A stretch of DNA of 64,000 bases, taken from positions 3,140,501 to 3,204,500 of the forward strand of contig NZ_BQYI01000001.1 of the NCBI RefSeq assembly GCF_027923405.1, written 5' to 3'. A program made the translations under genes and the position numbers. Below the pieces are notes generated by a model. That model searched no databases. It had not been told where the DNA came from and was given only the letters and a program-made list of their open reading frames with translations. Each line of letters starts with the position of its first letter. Within the stretch, counting starts at the first letter, position 1. Below, piece after piece: positions 1-7,689 of the stretch. Source of the DNA: Paenibacillus sp. YYML68 (GTDB lineage: Bacteria > Bacillota > Bacilli > Paenibacillales > NBRC-103111).

Positions 1-1
1 C

Positions 2-373
2 ATTCGCCTGAAGCAGCTCGATGCAGCAGTGATCTCCGGCAAGCTGACCGCGGAGAAGGCCGAGCTGATGAAGAGCAAGCTGGACGAGCACCTCAAGTTC
101 ATGGTCAGCCATAAGCTGAGAGAGCTGGACAAGCATAAGGGTGGCAAGCACAGCAAGAGTGCGATGCACCCAAGTCCGGGCAAGCTCGCTGAGCTGCTGG
201 GCATGACGGAGAACGAGCTCAAGGCAGAGCTTAAGGCCGGCAAGTCGTTGACGGAGATTGCCGCGGCTAAGGGCATATCCAAGGAGCAGCTCATCAACAA
301 GATCCAGGAAGAGCTTACGCCGAAGCTTGAGAAGCTGGTCGATCATAAGCGCGGCGATAAACAGAACGACTAG
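2..373 (+). CDS. YckD/DUF2680-like charged helical protein, 5' partial
   Basis: The frame is open to the left window edge, so the gene starts outside; codons before the GTG at 29 already read IRLKQLDAAV. The visible part is rich in Lys and Glu and almost all predicted helix. It has the pattern 'leu-x-gly-lys-leu-thr-x-glu-x-ala' followed by a C-terminal LAELLGMTENELKAEL-type helix pair, which resembles the small DUF2680/YckD proteins of bacilli. Their role is not established. No signal peptide can be judged because the N-terminus is missing. A 10-bp inverted repeat follows directly after the stop. Confidence 0.6.
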   Translation: MRLKQLDAAVISGKLTAEKAELMKSKLDEHLKFMVSHKLRELDKHKGGKHSKSAMHPSPGKLAELLGMTENELKAELKAGKSLTEIAAAKGISKEQLINKIQEELTPKLEKLVDHKRGDKQND

Positions 374-403
374 TCAGCTGCTTCTACTTCATCAAGCAGC
401 TGA
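374..403 (+). terminator. 10-bp stem-loop after the partial gene
   Basis: TCAGCTGCTT and AAGCAGCTGA form a perfect 10-bp stem around a 10-base loop, starting at the base after the stop codon. No T-run follows, so it may stabilise the mRNA end rather than terminate transcription. Confidence 0.4.
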
Positions 404-478
404 CCGTTCCACTTGAAGACATAGGACAACTTCGTCTGTGCATATACTTTACAATCCTGCACAGACGAGGTGACCTCC

Positions 479-613
479 ATGAGCAAGCAATCGATGACCG
501 TTGGACAATTCATGAGCAGACCGTTCGCAGCACGCCCTCCCCGTTCCGTTGTGCTGATGCGAATTCCGGGCGGCAAGACGACGTTTCGTCTCATCCGCTA
601 CTTTTTCACATAG
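479..613 (+). CDS. Small basic hypothetical protein (44 aa)
   Basis: ATG at 479 is preceded by GAGGTGA at good spacing. The product begins MSKQSMTVGQFMSRPF and is Arg-rich, with a hydrophobic middle (SVVLMRIPGG). I do not recognise the family. Support is the ribosome site and the position between two stem-loops; no other reading frame explains this 240-bp gap. Confidence 0.35.
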   Translation: MSKQSMTVGQFMSRPFAARPPRSVVLMRIPGGKTTFRLIRYFFT

Positions 614-640
614 CAACGGACGAGATTGACATTGTGCTAC

Positions 641-697
641 ATACGAAGAAAGCCTGGCTATCAGCTCACATCGAGCTTCGCCAGGCTTTCTTCGTAT
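641..697. terminator. 18-bp perfect bidirectional hairpin
   Basis: Positions 641-658 and 680-697 are exact reverse complements (18 bp), with A-rich and T-rich flanks on the arms. It sits just downstream of the minus-strand MFS gene that stops at 702 and downstream of the small plus-strand ORF, so it can serve both. Confidence 0.85.
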
Positions 698-701
698 GAC
701 G

Positions 702-1886
702 TTAAGAGACGAGCCGCTCGGCAAGACGATGGTCCGATCGGTCCGCGGCCATGTAACGATACAGCAAGTAGAGCGCTGCAAGCGAGACGACCGCGCCTGC
801 GATGAATGGCAGCTGATGGCTGTAGTCGTACACCCCTGCTCCGAGCAGCGGACCGGTAATGCGTCCGAGGCTGTCCATCGACGAGTTCAGTCCGGAGGCG
901 ACGCCTTGACCGACCTTCGTCTTCTGCGTAATGAGACTCGTCACACACGGTCGTATCAGCGCATTGCCTGCTGCGAATACACTCAAGTAGATCGAGGCGG
1001 TCAGCAGGCTGCTGGAGAACAGGATCAGGATGAAGCCTACCGCTGATAGAACGAGACCGAGGCCGATGACTCGGGCTTCCTGCCCTTTTTTGATCAGACG
1101 CCGTACGACACCGCCTTGAATCAACGCCCCGACGATACCGCTGACAGCGAACATGATGCCCAGCTGCGTAGGCGTCGCGCCGATCTGGTCGCGCTGGAAC
1201 AGCAGCAGTGTCGCTTCAAGTCCTGCGAGCGTGAAGGAGACGAAGAACGACAGGATGTATAAATATTTGAGCGAGCCGACGAACGCTGCCCAGCGTGAGC
1301 CCTTCTTCGCTTCCTGAGCCTTGCGCCTGCTCTCCTCGGTGAGCGATTCCTTGAGCGTGACAGCGGCGAAGCCGAACATCGCGAGCGCCAGTGCCGCCGC
1401 CACGAAGAACGGCACGTGATAGCCGAAGCTGCTGAGCAAGCCGCCGACAGCCGGCCCGAAGATGAAGCCAAGACCGATCGACATACCGACCAGCCCCATC
1501 CCCTTCGTTCGGTTGTCCTCCGACGTAATGTCCGCGACGTACGCGACAGCGCAAGCCGTGACCGCGCCTGAGAACAAGCCGCCAAGAATACGCGACACAT
1601 ACATGAGCATCAGGTTGTCCCCGGCCATGCCGAATATGAAGAAGCTGGCGCTGAAGCCGAGCGTGCCGATCATAATGATCGGACGTCGTCCCAGACGGTC
1701 AGACAAGCTGCCCCATAGCGGTGACATGAGGAACGAGACTAGAGAATAGACCGATAAGAGTAAGCCGAGGTGCACATTTTCGGCGCCTGAGCCGGTAACC
1801 ACGTCAGGAAGTACGGGAATAATGATGCCAAAGCCGATAAAAATCGTCATTATCAGCACCATGATAACTAGAAGTCTTTTATCCAT
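702..1886 (-). CDS. MFS drug-efflux transporter (DHA1 type)
   Basis: A 394-residue integral membrane protein with about 12 hydrophobic segments, the usual size for Bmr/Blt/NorA/TetA-type drug:proton antiporters. The loop 2-3 signature GSLSDRLGRRP lies at residues 59-69, and an antiporter-like motif C (GFIFGPAVGG) follows in the fifth segment. The ATG at 1886 has GGAGG upstream. It stands alone, divergent from speA, and ends at a strong hairpin. The substrate cannot be read from sequence. Confidence 0.88.
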   Translation of the reverse strand: MDKRLLVIMVLIMTIFIGFGIIIPVLPDVVTGSGAENVHLGLLLSVYSLVSFLMSPLWGSLSDRLGRRPIIMIGTLGFSASFFIFGMAGDNLMLMYVSRILGGLFSGAVTACAVAYVADITSEDNRTKGMGLVGMSIGLGFIFGPAVGGLLSSFGYHVPFFVAAALALAMFGFAAVTLKESLTEESRRKAQEAKKGSRWAAFVGSLKYLYILSFFVSFTLAGLEATLLLFQRDQIGATPTQLGIMFAVSGIVGALIQGGVVRRLIKKGQEARVIGLGLVLSAVGFILILFSSSLLTASIYLSVFAAGNALIRPCVTSLITQKTKVGQGVASGLNSSMDSLGRITGPLLGAGVYDYSHQLPFIAGAVVSLAALYLLYRYMAADRSDHRLAERLVS

Positions 1887-2021
1887 AGGTGTAACCTTGC
1901 CTCCGATATTTCAAGTGAGTAGCTTTACTGTACCACATCTTTTTTCATGATGGAAATGATGCTGTGAGTGTTAACAATTTGGACAAACCTTCATCAAATG
2001 CACTTGAGAATGAAAAACTCC

Positions 2022-2049
2022 TTGCATCCGTGTCGCTTTTTGTTATACT
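2022..2049 (+). promoter_or_regulatory. Sigma-A promoter of speA
   Basis: TTGCAT (2022-2027) and TATACT (2044-2049) are separated by 16 bases, about 40 bases before the speA start. Confidence 0.7.
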
Positions 2050-2087
2050 CGACTTGTTTGCTTATCTCCGAATACAGAAAGGTAGGG

Positions 2088-3563
2088 ATGACCGTGGATC
2101 AGACGAAAACTCCCCTGTTCACCGCATTAAAGGAGCACGCTGCCCGCAATCCGGTGCAGTTTCACATTCCAGGACATAAGAAAGGCGTGGGCATGGACCC
2201 CGAATACCGGGAGTTTATCGGCGACAACGCGCTGTCCATCGACCTTATCAATATAGCGCCCCTCGATGATCTGCATCAGCCGACTGGCGTCATCGAGCAG
2301 TCGCAGCAGCTTGCTGCGGAAGCATTCGGCGCCGACTATACGTTCTTCTCCGTACAGGGCACGAGCGGCGCGATCATGACGATGATTATGACCGCCTGCT
2401 CGGAGGGTGACAAGATCATCGTACCGCGTAACGTGCACAAGTCGGTCATGGCGGCGATCATCTTCGCAGGGGCGAAGCCGGTGTTCCTGAAGCCAGTCCG
2501 CGACGAGAATCTCGGCATCGATCACGGCGTATCGACCTCCTCGGTCAAGCGCGCGCTGGAGCGTCACCCGGACGCGAAGGCTGTGCTCGTCATCAACCCG
2601 ACATATTATGGCGTATGCGCGAACCTGAAGGAGATCGTCGATGTCGTGCACAGCTACAACATCCCAGTGCTCGTCGATGAGGCGCACGGTGTGCTCATTC
2701 ACTTCAACGACAAGCTGCCGATGTCGGCGATGCAGGCAGGCGCTGATATGGCCGCTACGAGCGTCCATAAGCTCGGCGGCTCGATGACACAGAGCTCCGT
2801 GCTCAATATTAAGGGTAGCCGGGTGAATGTGCGCCGGGCGAAGACGATCATCAGCATGCTGACGACGACGTCGACCTCGTACATATTACTCGGCTCGCTC
2901 GATACGTCAAGACGCCACCTCGCGCTGAACGGCAAGGCGATGGCAGATCATGCGATCGAGCTGGCCAATTACGCCCGTGAGACGATCAATACGATTCCAG
3001 GCCTCAGCTGCTTCGGACGCGACATCCTCGGCAAGGAAGCGACGTACGATCACGACCCGACGAAGGTGAACATTCACGTGCGCCATCTGGGCATTACCGG
3101 CTATGACGCGGAGAACTGGCTGCGCGAGCAATACAACATCGAGGTCGAGCTTAGCGACATGTACAACATTTTGTGCCTCATTACGCCGGGCGATACGCGC
3201 GATAATGTCGATCTGCTGCTAACGGCGCTAAGACAGCTGTCCGAGGAGAATTACAGCGTTCGTCCTTCGACCGAGCTCGTGATCAAGATTCCGAAAATTC
3301 CGCAGCTGACGCTGTCCCCGCGCGATGCGTTCTACGGCGATACCGAGCTCATTCCGTTCAAGGAATCGGGTGACCGCATCATCGCGGAGTTCATATACGT
3401 CTATCCGCCGGGTATTCCGATCCTGCTCCCGGGTGAGGTCATCTCCCAGGACTTGATCGACTATATTACCGAGCATATCGAGGTTGGTCTGCCGGTGAAG
3501 GGACCGGAGGACCGGAGCATCGAATATGTGAAGGTCATCGTGGAGACGCCGGCTATTTTCTAA
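2088..3563 (+). CDS. speA: Arginine decarboxylase (Orn/Lys/Arg decarboxylase class III fold)
   Basis: PLP enzyme that decarboxylates arginine to agmatine, the entry to polyamine synthesis. From the ATG at 2088 the product is 491 aa, matching the roughly 490-aa Bacillus SpeA/YaaO family. Landmarks are the N-terminal FHIPGHKKG (25-33), DEAHG (197-201) and the PLP lysine in SVHKLGG (Lys228). The frame is open further upstream, but ATG 2088 has AAGGTAGGG before it and gives the family-typical N-terminus; a GTG at 2094 is the alternative. Lysine specificity cannot be excluded from motifs alone. Confidence 0.88.
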   Translation: MTVDQTKTPLFTALKEHAARNPVQFHIPGHKKGVGMDPEYREFIGDNALSIDLINIAPLDDLHQPTGVIEQSQQLAAEAFGADYTFFSVQGTSGAIMTMIMTACSEGDKIIVPRNVHKSVMAAIIFAGAKPVFLKPVRDENLGIDHGVSTSSVKRALERHPDAKAVLVINPTYYGVCANLKEIVDVVHSYNIPVLVDEAHGVLIHFNDKLPMSAMQAGADMAATSVHKLGGSMTQSSVLNIKGSRVNVRRAKTIISMLTTTSTSYILLGSLDTSRRHLALNGKAMADHAIELANYARETINTIPGLSCFGRDILGKEATYDHDPTKVNIHVRHLGITGYDAENWLREQYNIEVELSDMYNILCLITPGDTRDNVDLLLTALRQLSEENYSVRPSTELVIKIPKIPQLTLSPRDAFYGDTELIPFKESGDRIIAEFIYVYPPGIPILLPGEVISQDLIDYITEHIEVGLPVKGPEDRSIEYVKVIVETPAIF

Positions 3564-3577
3564 ATACATGCCCAAAT

Positions 3578-3619
3578 AACCGCATGCCCTCGAATGATTC
3601 GGGGGACATGCGGTTTTTT
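3578..3619 (+). terminator. Terminator of speA
   Basis: CCGCATG...CATGCGG with an inner CCCTCGAA/TTCGGGGG pairing, followed by TTTTTT. It lies 15 bases after the speA stop and faces the convergent HAD gene. Confidence 0.88.
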
Positions 3620-3655
3620 CATCTGTTCAAAGATGCGGTTGTACTTGAATACGGC

Positions 3656-4492
3656 CTACACCTGGTCTGTTATGCGCGCCTCAAGAAAACGAATGACGTC
3701 CGCCACCGCGTGCTCGTCATGATGCTTGCACACGTGATCAGCCGACTCAATCAAGAGCGAATGCGCATTGCTGACGGCCACACCTATACCTGCTCGGCGA
3801 ATCATCTCTAGATCGTTCAGATGGTCGCCCATCGCGACGCATCGCTCCTTCGGGATGCCTAGCATATCGAGCACCCGTTCCAGCGCATGCCCCTTGGTCG
3901 AGTTCACAGGTAACATCTCGAAGTACCGATCATCCGAGCGCACCCAATCGACATCGCTTCCTGCCGTCAGCGCAACGATCTGCTCACTGGCCGCATCCAT
4001 CTTGTCTGGCTCCCAGGCGAACAGCACCTTCAGCCATTGCTCTGGCACCTCCAGTATGCTGGTTACGGGCTGATACGGGAACTTCTCAATGTTCCGGTGG
4101 CGCTGCGTCATGCTGTTATCTTGAATCGTATACGGATACTGCTCACCTTGCACGTAGATTTCACAGCCGATTTCGGGGAACGTCTCGATCACGCGCTGCA
4201 GCGCCCCTTTGCCAGAAGCAGGAAGGATAGACTCCCACACGACCTGCTCCTTGCTGTAATCGTAGATGACAGCCCCGTTGTACAGTATGGCAGGTGCATT
4301 CACCGGCAGCTGGCGTGCGAATAGGCCGGCCGGCTCTACAATACGTCCAGTCGCAATCGTGAACGTTCCTCCCAGGTCAACGAAGCGCTGAATCGCCTCT
4401 GCATTCTCCGGGCTGATCTCCTTCTTCTTGCTCAGCAGCGTTCCATCCATGTCGGTCACCAGTATGTACCCTTCGAACATTCTCTTCTCCAT
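3656..4492 (-). CDS. Cof-type HAD-superfamily sugar phosphatase
   Basis: A 278-aa HAD hydrolase of the Cof/YidA subfamily, which dephosphorylates small phosphorylated metabolites such as sugar phosphates or flavin-type compounds. Motif I is VTDMDGTLL near the N-terminus (two catalytic Asp), motif II is TIATGR, and motif IV is MGDHLND near the C-terminus; the IIB cap lies between. The frame opens three bases earlier at a GTG, but ATG 4492 has AGAGGT at seven bases. Monocistronic, convergent with speA. The substrate is unknown. Confidence 0.85.
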   Translation of the reverse strand: MEKRMFEGYILVTDMDGTLLSKKKEISPENAEAIQRFVDLGGTFTIATGRIVEPAGLFARQLPVNAPAILYNGAVIYDYSKEQVVWESILPASGKGALQRVIETFPEIGCEIYVQGEQYPYTIQDNSMTQRHRNIEKFPYQPVTSILEVPEQWLKVLFAWEPDKMDAASEQIVALTAGSDVDWVRSDDRYFEMLPVNSTKGHALERVLDMLGIPKERCVAMGDHLNDLEMIRRAGIGVAVSNAHSLLIESADHVCKHHDEHAVADVIRFLEARITDQV

Positions 4493-4606
4493 CACCCATA
4501 CCTCTTCTCTTCTTCATTGTAATTCATGGGTCATAATGCTATGATGTTTTTGATGCATGTCGCTAGAAATTCGTTCCAGTCCAATACGTAGGCAGGTGCA
4601 TAGGTT

Positions 4607-5026
4607 ATGGCGCAAAGCGCTTATATTAAATTCGTGAACGGTTCCGCCGTCTCCTCCCTTACTCTGGAAGAGCTACGCGGGCAGCTTGAACATTATCGTG
4701 ACCAGCTCGCCCGTACAGCCAAGCAGCTGGATTGGGAGTACGATGAAGCCGGATTCCCTTACACGATCGAGTCGAAGCCGGAAGCCGAGAATGCATGGTT
4801 CTATCTCAAAGGAAAAAATACGCTGTACAAATACATCGTGCTTGGCGTCGGCTCCGAGAAGAACGGCGACACCGAACAGCATTACGTTCAAATGGTGCTG
4901 CCTGACGACTGTACGCATGGTGACAAGTCTAAAGGTAACGAATACTGCAAATATTTAGCTAAGCTGTGGAAGGCAGAGCTGCATCTGTTCAACGGGCGAA
5001 CGATGTACTTCAATCCGCGCAAATAG
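4607..5026 (+). CDS. DUF1885-family protein
   Basis: A 139-aa soluble protein beginning MAQSAYIKFV and containing a WEYDEAGFPYTIE segment, a pattern I associate with the DUF1885 family of Bacillus and Paenibacillus. Its function is unknown. It has no signal peptide or membrane segment. It runs divergently from the HAD gene and shares a bidirectional terminator with the DUF1292 gene. The ribosome site before the ATG is weak. Confidence 0.65.
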   Translation: MAQSAYIKFVNGSAVSSLTLEELRGQLEHYRDQLARTAKQLDWEYDEAGFPYTIESKPEAENAWFYLKGKNTLYKYIVLGVGSEKNGDTEQHYVQMVLPDDCTHGDKSKGNEYCKYLAKLWKAELHLFNGRTMYFNPRK

Positions 5027-5034
5027 GACAAGTG

Positions 5035-5066
5035 AAAAACCCTTCTTGATGGTCAAGAAGGGTTTT
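5035..5066. terminator. Bidirectional terminator
   Basis: AAAACCCTTCTTGA/TCAAGAAGGGTTTT stem with a short loop, A-run on the left and T-run on the right, between the convergent DUF1885 and DUF1292 genes. Confidence 0.9.
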
Positions 5067-5076
5067 GTCTTCGATC

Positions 5077-5367
5077 TTATTTCTCTTGCTCTTCAATAAT
5101 TTCGTTGTAGATCGCGACGACACGATCCCACTCTTCCTCATCCTCAATGCTGGCAAGGAACGCTTCGCCGTTCTCTTCTTCAATACGGAATATGACACCA
5201 TCGGCTTCCACATCGTTGCGATCGAGAAGTACCGCGTAAGCCTTGTCACTGGCTTCAAAGGTGTACACCATTACCATCTCATGTTCAACGCCGTCCTGGT
5301 CCGTCACGACAAAAATTTCTTCCTCGTGATCATGGTCGCACGATGCGTCGTGAATGTGATCGCTCAT
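5077..5367 (-). CDS. DUF1292-family acidic protein (YrzB-like)
   Basis: A 96-aa, very acidic cytoplasmic protein with a His/Asp/Glu-rich N-terminus (SDHIHDASCDHDHEEE) and the core EIFVVTDQDG...EHEMVMVYTFE, which fits the small DUF1292/YrzB family of Firmicutes. The family is usually encoded next to ruvX and mtnN-type genes, but here it stands alone. The His-rich start could bind metal; that is inference. No enzymatic motif is visible. Confidence 0.8.
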   Translation of the reverse strand: MSDHIHDASCDHDHEEEIFVVTDQDGVEHEMVMVYTFEASDKAYAVLLDRNDVEADGVIFRIEEENGEAFLASIEDEEEWDRVVAIYNEIIEEQEK

Positions 5368-5422
5368 GGGAAAACCTCATTTCCTGATTTTATAATTTTA
5401 CTCCCACGTATCGTACCATGAT

Positions 5423-5461
5423 GAATAAGGCGAAGTCAATGAACCACGCTTCGCCTCATTC
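5423..5461 (-). terminator. Stem-loop after the stalk-domain gene
   Basis: AGGCGAAG (5428-5435) pairs with CTTCGCCT (5449-5456), with GAAT/ATTC at the outer arms. It lies just past the stop of the minus-strand gene at 5465. There is only a weak T-run on that strand. Confidence 0.5.
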
Positions 5462-5464
5462 GTG

Positions 5465-6079
5465 CTATTCAGATACGATCGACTTCTCAGAAATCGTTAC
5501 ATACTTCCCATCCGCGGTCGTCTTCACAGCAAAGCGAACCTTGTACGTGCCCTTCTCCGTGAACGTCACATTAAATGGCCAAGCATACCAAAAGCTGCTC
5601 TTGTCGCTGTCAACCACTTCCTCCTTCGCGGCTACCTGCTTGCCGCTAGGCGAGACGATCGAGATCTGGAACGAACGAATCGACGTGTTCAAGCTATCCA
5701 CCTGAGCAAGCACGGAGAAGCCAAGCTGCTTACCCTGCTTCACAACACCGAACGGCTGCTTGATGTCGTAGTCGTCCTCAACGGTCTTCGCGACGAACAT
5801 ATGTACGTTGGGCTTATGGACCGCAACCGTATGACTTGCGCTGTCCCACTTCACAATCGCCTGCAGCGAATCAGATAACGTTCGTACCGGTAAAACTGCG
5901 CTGCCTTTAACTAGAAAAGCCGGCACCTCCGACGATCCGAAGCTTTGCTCAGCATCATTGACCACTAGTCTTACCTTGGAATACCCTTCAAATTCTCCCC
6001 AGATCGAGCTTGCGACTGCGCCAGCTGTACCGAATAACGTAAGCGAGAGCACCATCGTTAGCAATCTCGGCACCTTCAT
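5465..6079 (-). CDS. Secreted stalk-domain (copper amine oxidase N-domain-like) protein
   Basis: A 204-aa exported protein. Residues 1-23 are a signal peptide (Lys/Arg start, LLTMVLSLTLFGTAGAVA, likely cleaved near residue 24). Residues about 50-90 carry the stalk-domain pattern LPVRTLSDSLQAIVKWD followed by HTVAV, as in copper_amine_oxidN repeats common in Paenibacillus envelope proteins. The C-terminal 90 residues look like a single all-beta domain (YKVRFAVKTT). It is a structural or binding role by analogy; no catalytic residues are seen. Monocistronic. Confidence 0.75.
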   Translation of the reverse strand: MKVPRLLTMVLSLTLFGTAGAVASSIWGEFEGYSKVRLVVNDAEQSFGSSEVPAFLVKGSAVLPVRTLSDSLQAIVKWDSASHTVAVHKPNVHMFVAKTVEDDYDIKQPFGVVKQGKQLGFSVLAQVDSLNTSIRSFQISIVSPSGKQVAAKEEVVDSDKSSFWYAWPFNVTFTEKGTYKVRFAVKTTADGKYVTISEKSIVSE

Positions 6080-6391
6080 CGTAATTAACCTCCATTGTAT
6101 GAACCAATTTGTTTAATTATACTCCGCGGCTTGGCAATAGTTGCGGCCAGTTTTGCTAAATTTATTATTTTTTATTCGTAGCACCATCTAGATCTAGTGA
6201 ATGAAAGGGCTTCCGTTGAATATTCATACAAAATATGGATAGTCTTATAGGAAGGCGTCTGTCAAATCTCTTCACCATTCGATAAACGATGGCGAATGGT
6301 GCGCTTACCCGGGAAATAGCTGCAACCATAATCCGAAATGTGGGGGGATGCGAAGCGGCATGCCTAAATCCTTACAACATTTTCTTGAATG
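6080..6391. other. Long gene-free region with one stem-loop
   Basis: About 310 bases separate the divergent stalk-domain and MBL genes before the MBL promoter. The only structure seen is an inverted repeat ACCATTCG/CGAATGGT at 6274-6300 with an 11-base loop. No ORF with a ribosome site is visible. Confidence 0.6.
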
Positions 6392-6419
6392 TTGATCAAC
6401 AGGCATGTTAGATTATAGA
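6392..6419 (+). promoter_or_regulatory. Probable sigma-A promoter of the MBL gene
   Basis: TTGATC (6392-6397) and TATAGA (6414-6419) with a 16-base spacer, 40 bases before the GTG start at 6460. Confidence 0.5.
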
Positions 6420-6459
6420 AGGTATACGTGTTAACGCCCTACTGAGTGGAGGAACGTTT

Positions 6460-7209
6460 GTGAGTTTGCACATACAATTTATTGGAACGGGAAGCGCCTT
6501 TGCCAAAGCTTACTATAATACGAACGCTCTCGTACGAACAGAAAGCTTTAGCCTCTTGATCGACTGCGGATATACAGCCGCAAGAGCGATGCACGAACTC
6601 GGAATTGGCTTGGACGAAATCGATGCAATCTTGATTACTCATATTCATGCCGATCATGTAGGCGGTCTTGAGGAGTTCGCCTTCCAGAGCATGTATAGAT
6701 ATAAGAAGCGAATTCGTCTGCTTGTGCCGTTCGATATAAAGGATTCGTTATGGAATCATTCCCTTCGAGGCGGCCTGGAGAACGCTCATGAGGGCTTGAA
6801 CCGATTGGAGGATTACTTCGACGTCGTTACCTTGGAGCCTGACACAGTCATCACGCTTCAGCCGGAGTTGAATGTGAAGCTGCTTCCGAGCCTGCACATT
6901 CCGGGTAAGCCGAGCTACTCTCTTCTGCTGAACGACCGCTTCTTCTATAGTGCGGATTCACAATTCAACAGCGAGCAGCTTCATCAGCTTCACGCAAGCG
7001 GCTGCAAGCTTATGATGCACGACTGTCAGCTTACATCTCCCGGAGCTGTTCACGCCAGCCTCGAGGAGCTGCTTACTTTACCAGAGGAGCTGCAAGCCAG
7101 CATCTGGCTTATGCACTACTCCGACAGCATGCCCAGCTTTATCGGTAAGACAGGCAAGATGACCTTCGTCGAGCAAGGTACAATATATAAGCTAGACTAT
7201 GAGGTCTGA
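6460..7209 (+). CDS. MBL-fold metallohydrolase
   Basis: A 249-aa metallo-beta-lactamase fold protein. The zinc-binding motif HIHADH is at residues 61-66 (H-x-H-x-D-H) and follows ILITH as in RNase Z/YycJ-like and phosphonate-type hydrolases. Later metal ligands are probably His in SLHIPG, Asp in YSADS and His in MMHDC/LMHYS. GTG start at 6460 with GTGGAGG upstream. The N-terminus (IQFIGTGSAF) is the canonical MBL opening. It could be an RNase Z-like nuclease or a phosphodiesterase; sequence alone does not decide. Confidence 0.82.
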   Translation: MSLHIQFIGTGSAFAKAYYNTNALVRTESFSLLIDCGYTAARAMHELGIGLDEIDAILITHIHADHVGGLEEFAFQSMYRYKKRIRLLVPFDIKDSLWNHSLRGGLENAHEGLNRLEDYFDVVTLEPDTVITLQPELNVKLLPSLHIPGKPSYSLLLNDRFFYSADSQFNSEQLHQLHASGCKLMMHDCQLTSPGAVHASLEELLTLPEELQASIWLMHYSDSMPSFIGKTGKMTFVEQGTIYKLDYEV

Positions 7210-7287
7210 CATCGGCCGCCTTGTCGCTGTTGAATGTATATTAGCGGCACCTCCTGCACATCCTACCTGTAAAGGAGGCGATTGCAG

Positions 7288-7521
7288 ATGAATACAGCCA
7301 AAGATCAAGTTGTGGCCGTCCGTAAAAATGGTGATGGTGACATCGTCGAGCTCAAGCTTTCCTCCGGACAAGTCGTCGATTACAAGGAAGCTCAATTTAT
7401 GGCAAAAAACGGACAGATCGACAACGTTAACGTATTTCGCGGCCGTGACGGCGAGGAGCACCTTCGCTCCAATCCGGATGGCGATCCGACGAACAACCTG
7501 GACAATTTGCCAGGCTTCTAA
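7288..7521 (+). CDS. DUF3892 small protein
   Basis: A 77-aa protein with the DUF3892 pattern: QVVAVRKNGDGDIVELKL, then a middle GQIDNVNVF and the C-terminal SNPDGDPTNNLDNLP. The family is widespread in Bacillales and uncharacterised. AAAGGAGG at 7271-7278 sits nine bases before ATG 7288; the TTG at 7282 is in frame but too close to the ribosome site. A terminator follows. Confidence 0.82.
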   Translation: MNTAKDQVVAVRKNGDGDIVELKLSSGQVVDYKEAQFMAKNGQIDNVNVFRGRDGEEHLRSNPDGDPTNNLDNLPGF

Positions 7522-7547
7522 TTGTATTTTCAATATGATGTTGTCGT

Positions 7548-7574
7548 AGCCGGCCCTCTGAGGTCCGGCTTTTT
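7548..7574 (+). terminator. Terminator of the DUF3892 gene
   Basis: AGCCGG...CCGGCT with inner CCTC/GAGG, followed by TTTT. Confidence 0.85.
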
Positions 7575-7689
7575 CGTATGGCAAAGCTTTTTTTAGAATA
7601 AAGTTTTTGACCTGCAGAAGGAATTTTCCTACTCCAAAAAGAAGTAATACATATAAAATTTTGTATATTTTAGGAGTTGGAGCTTCTGC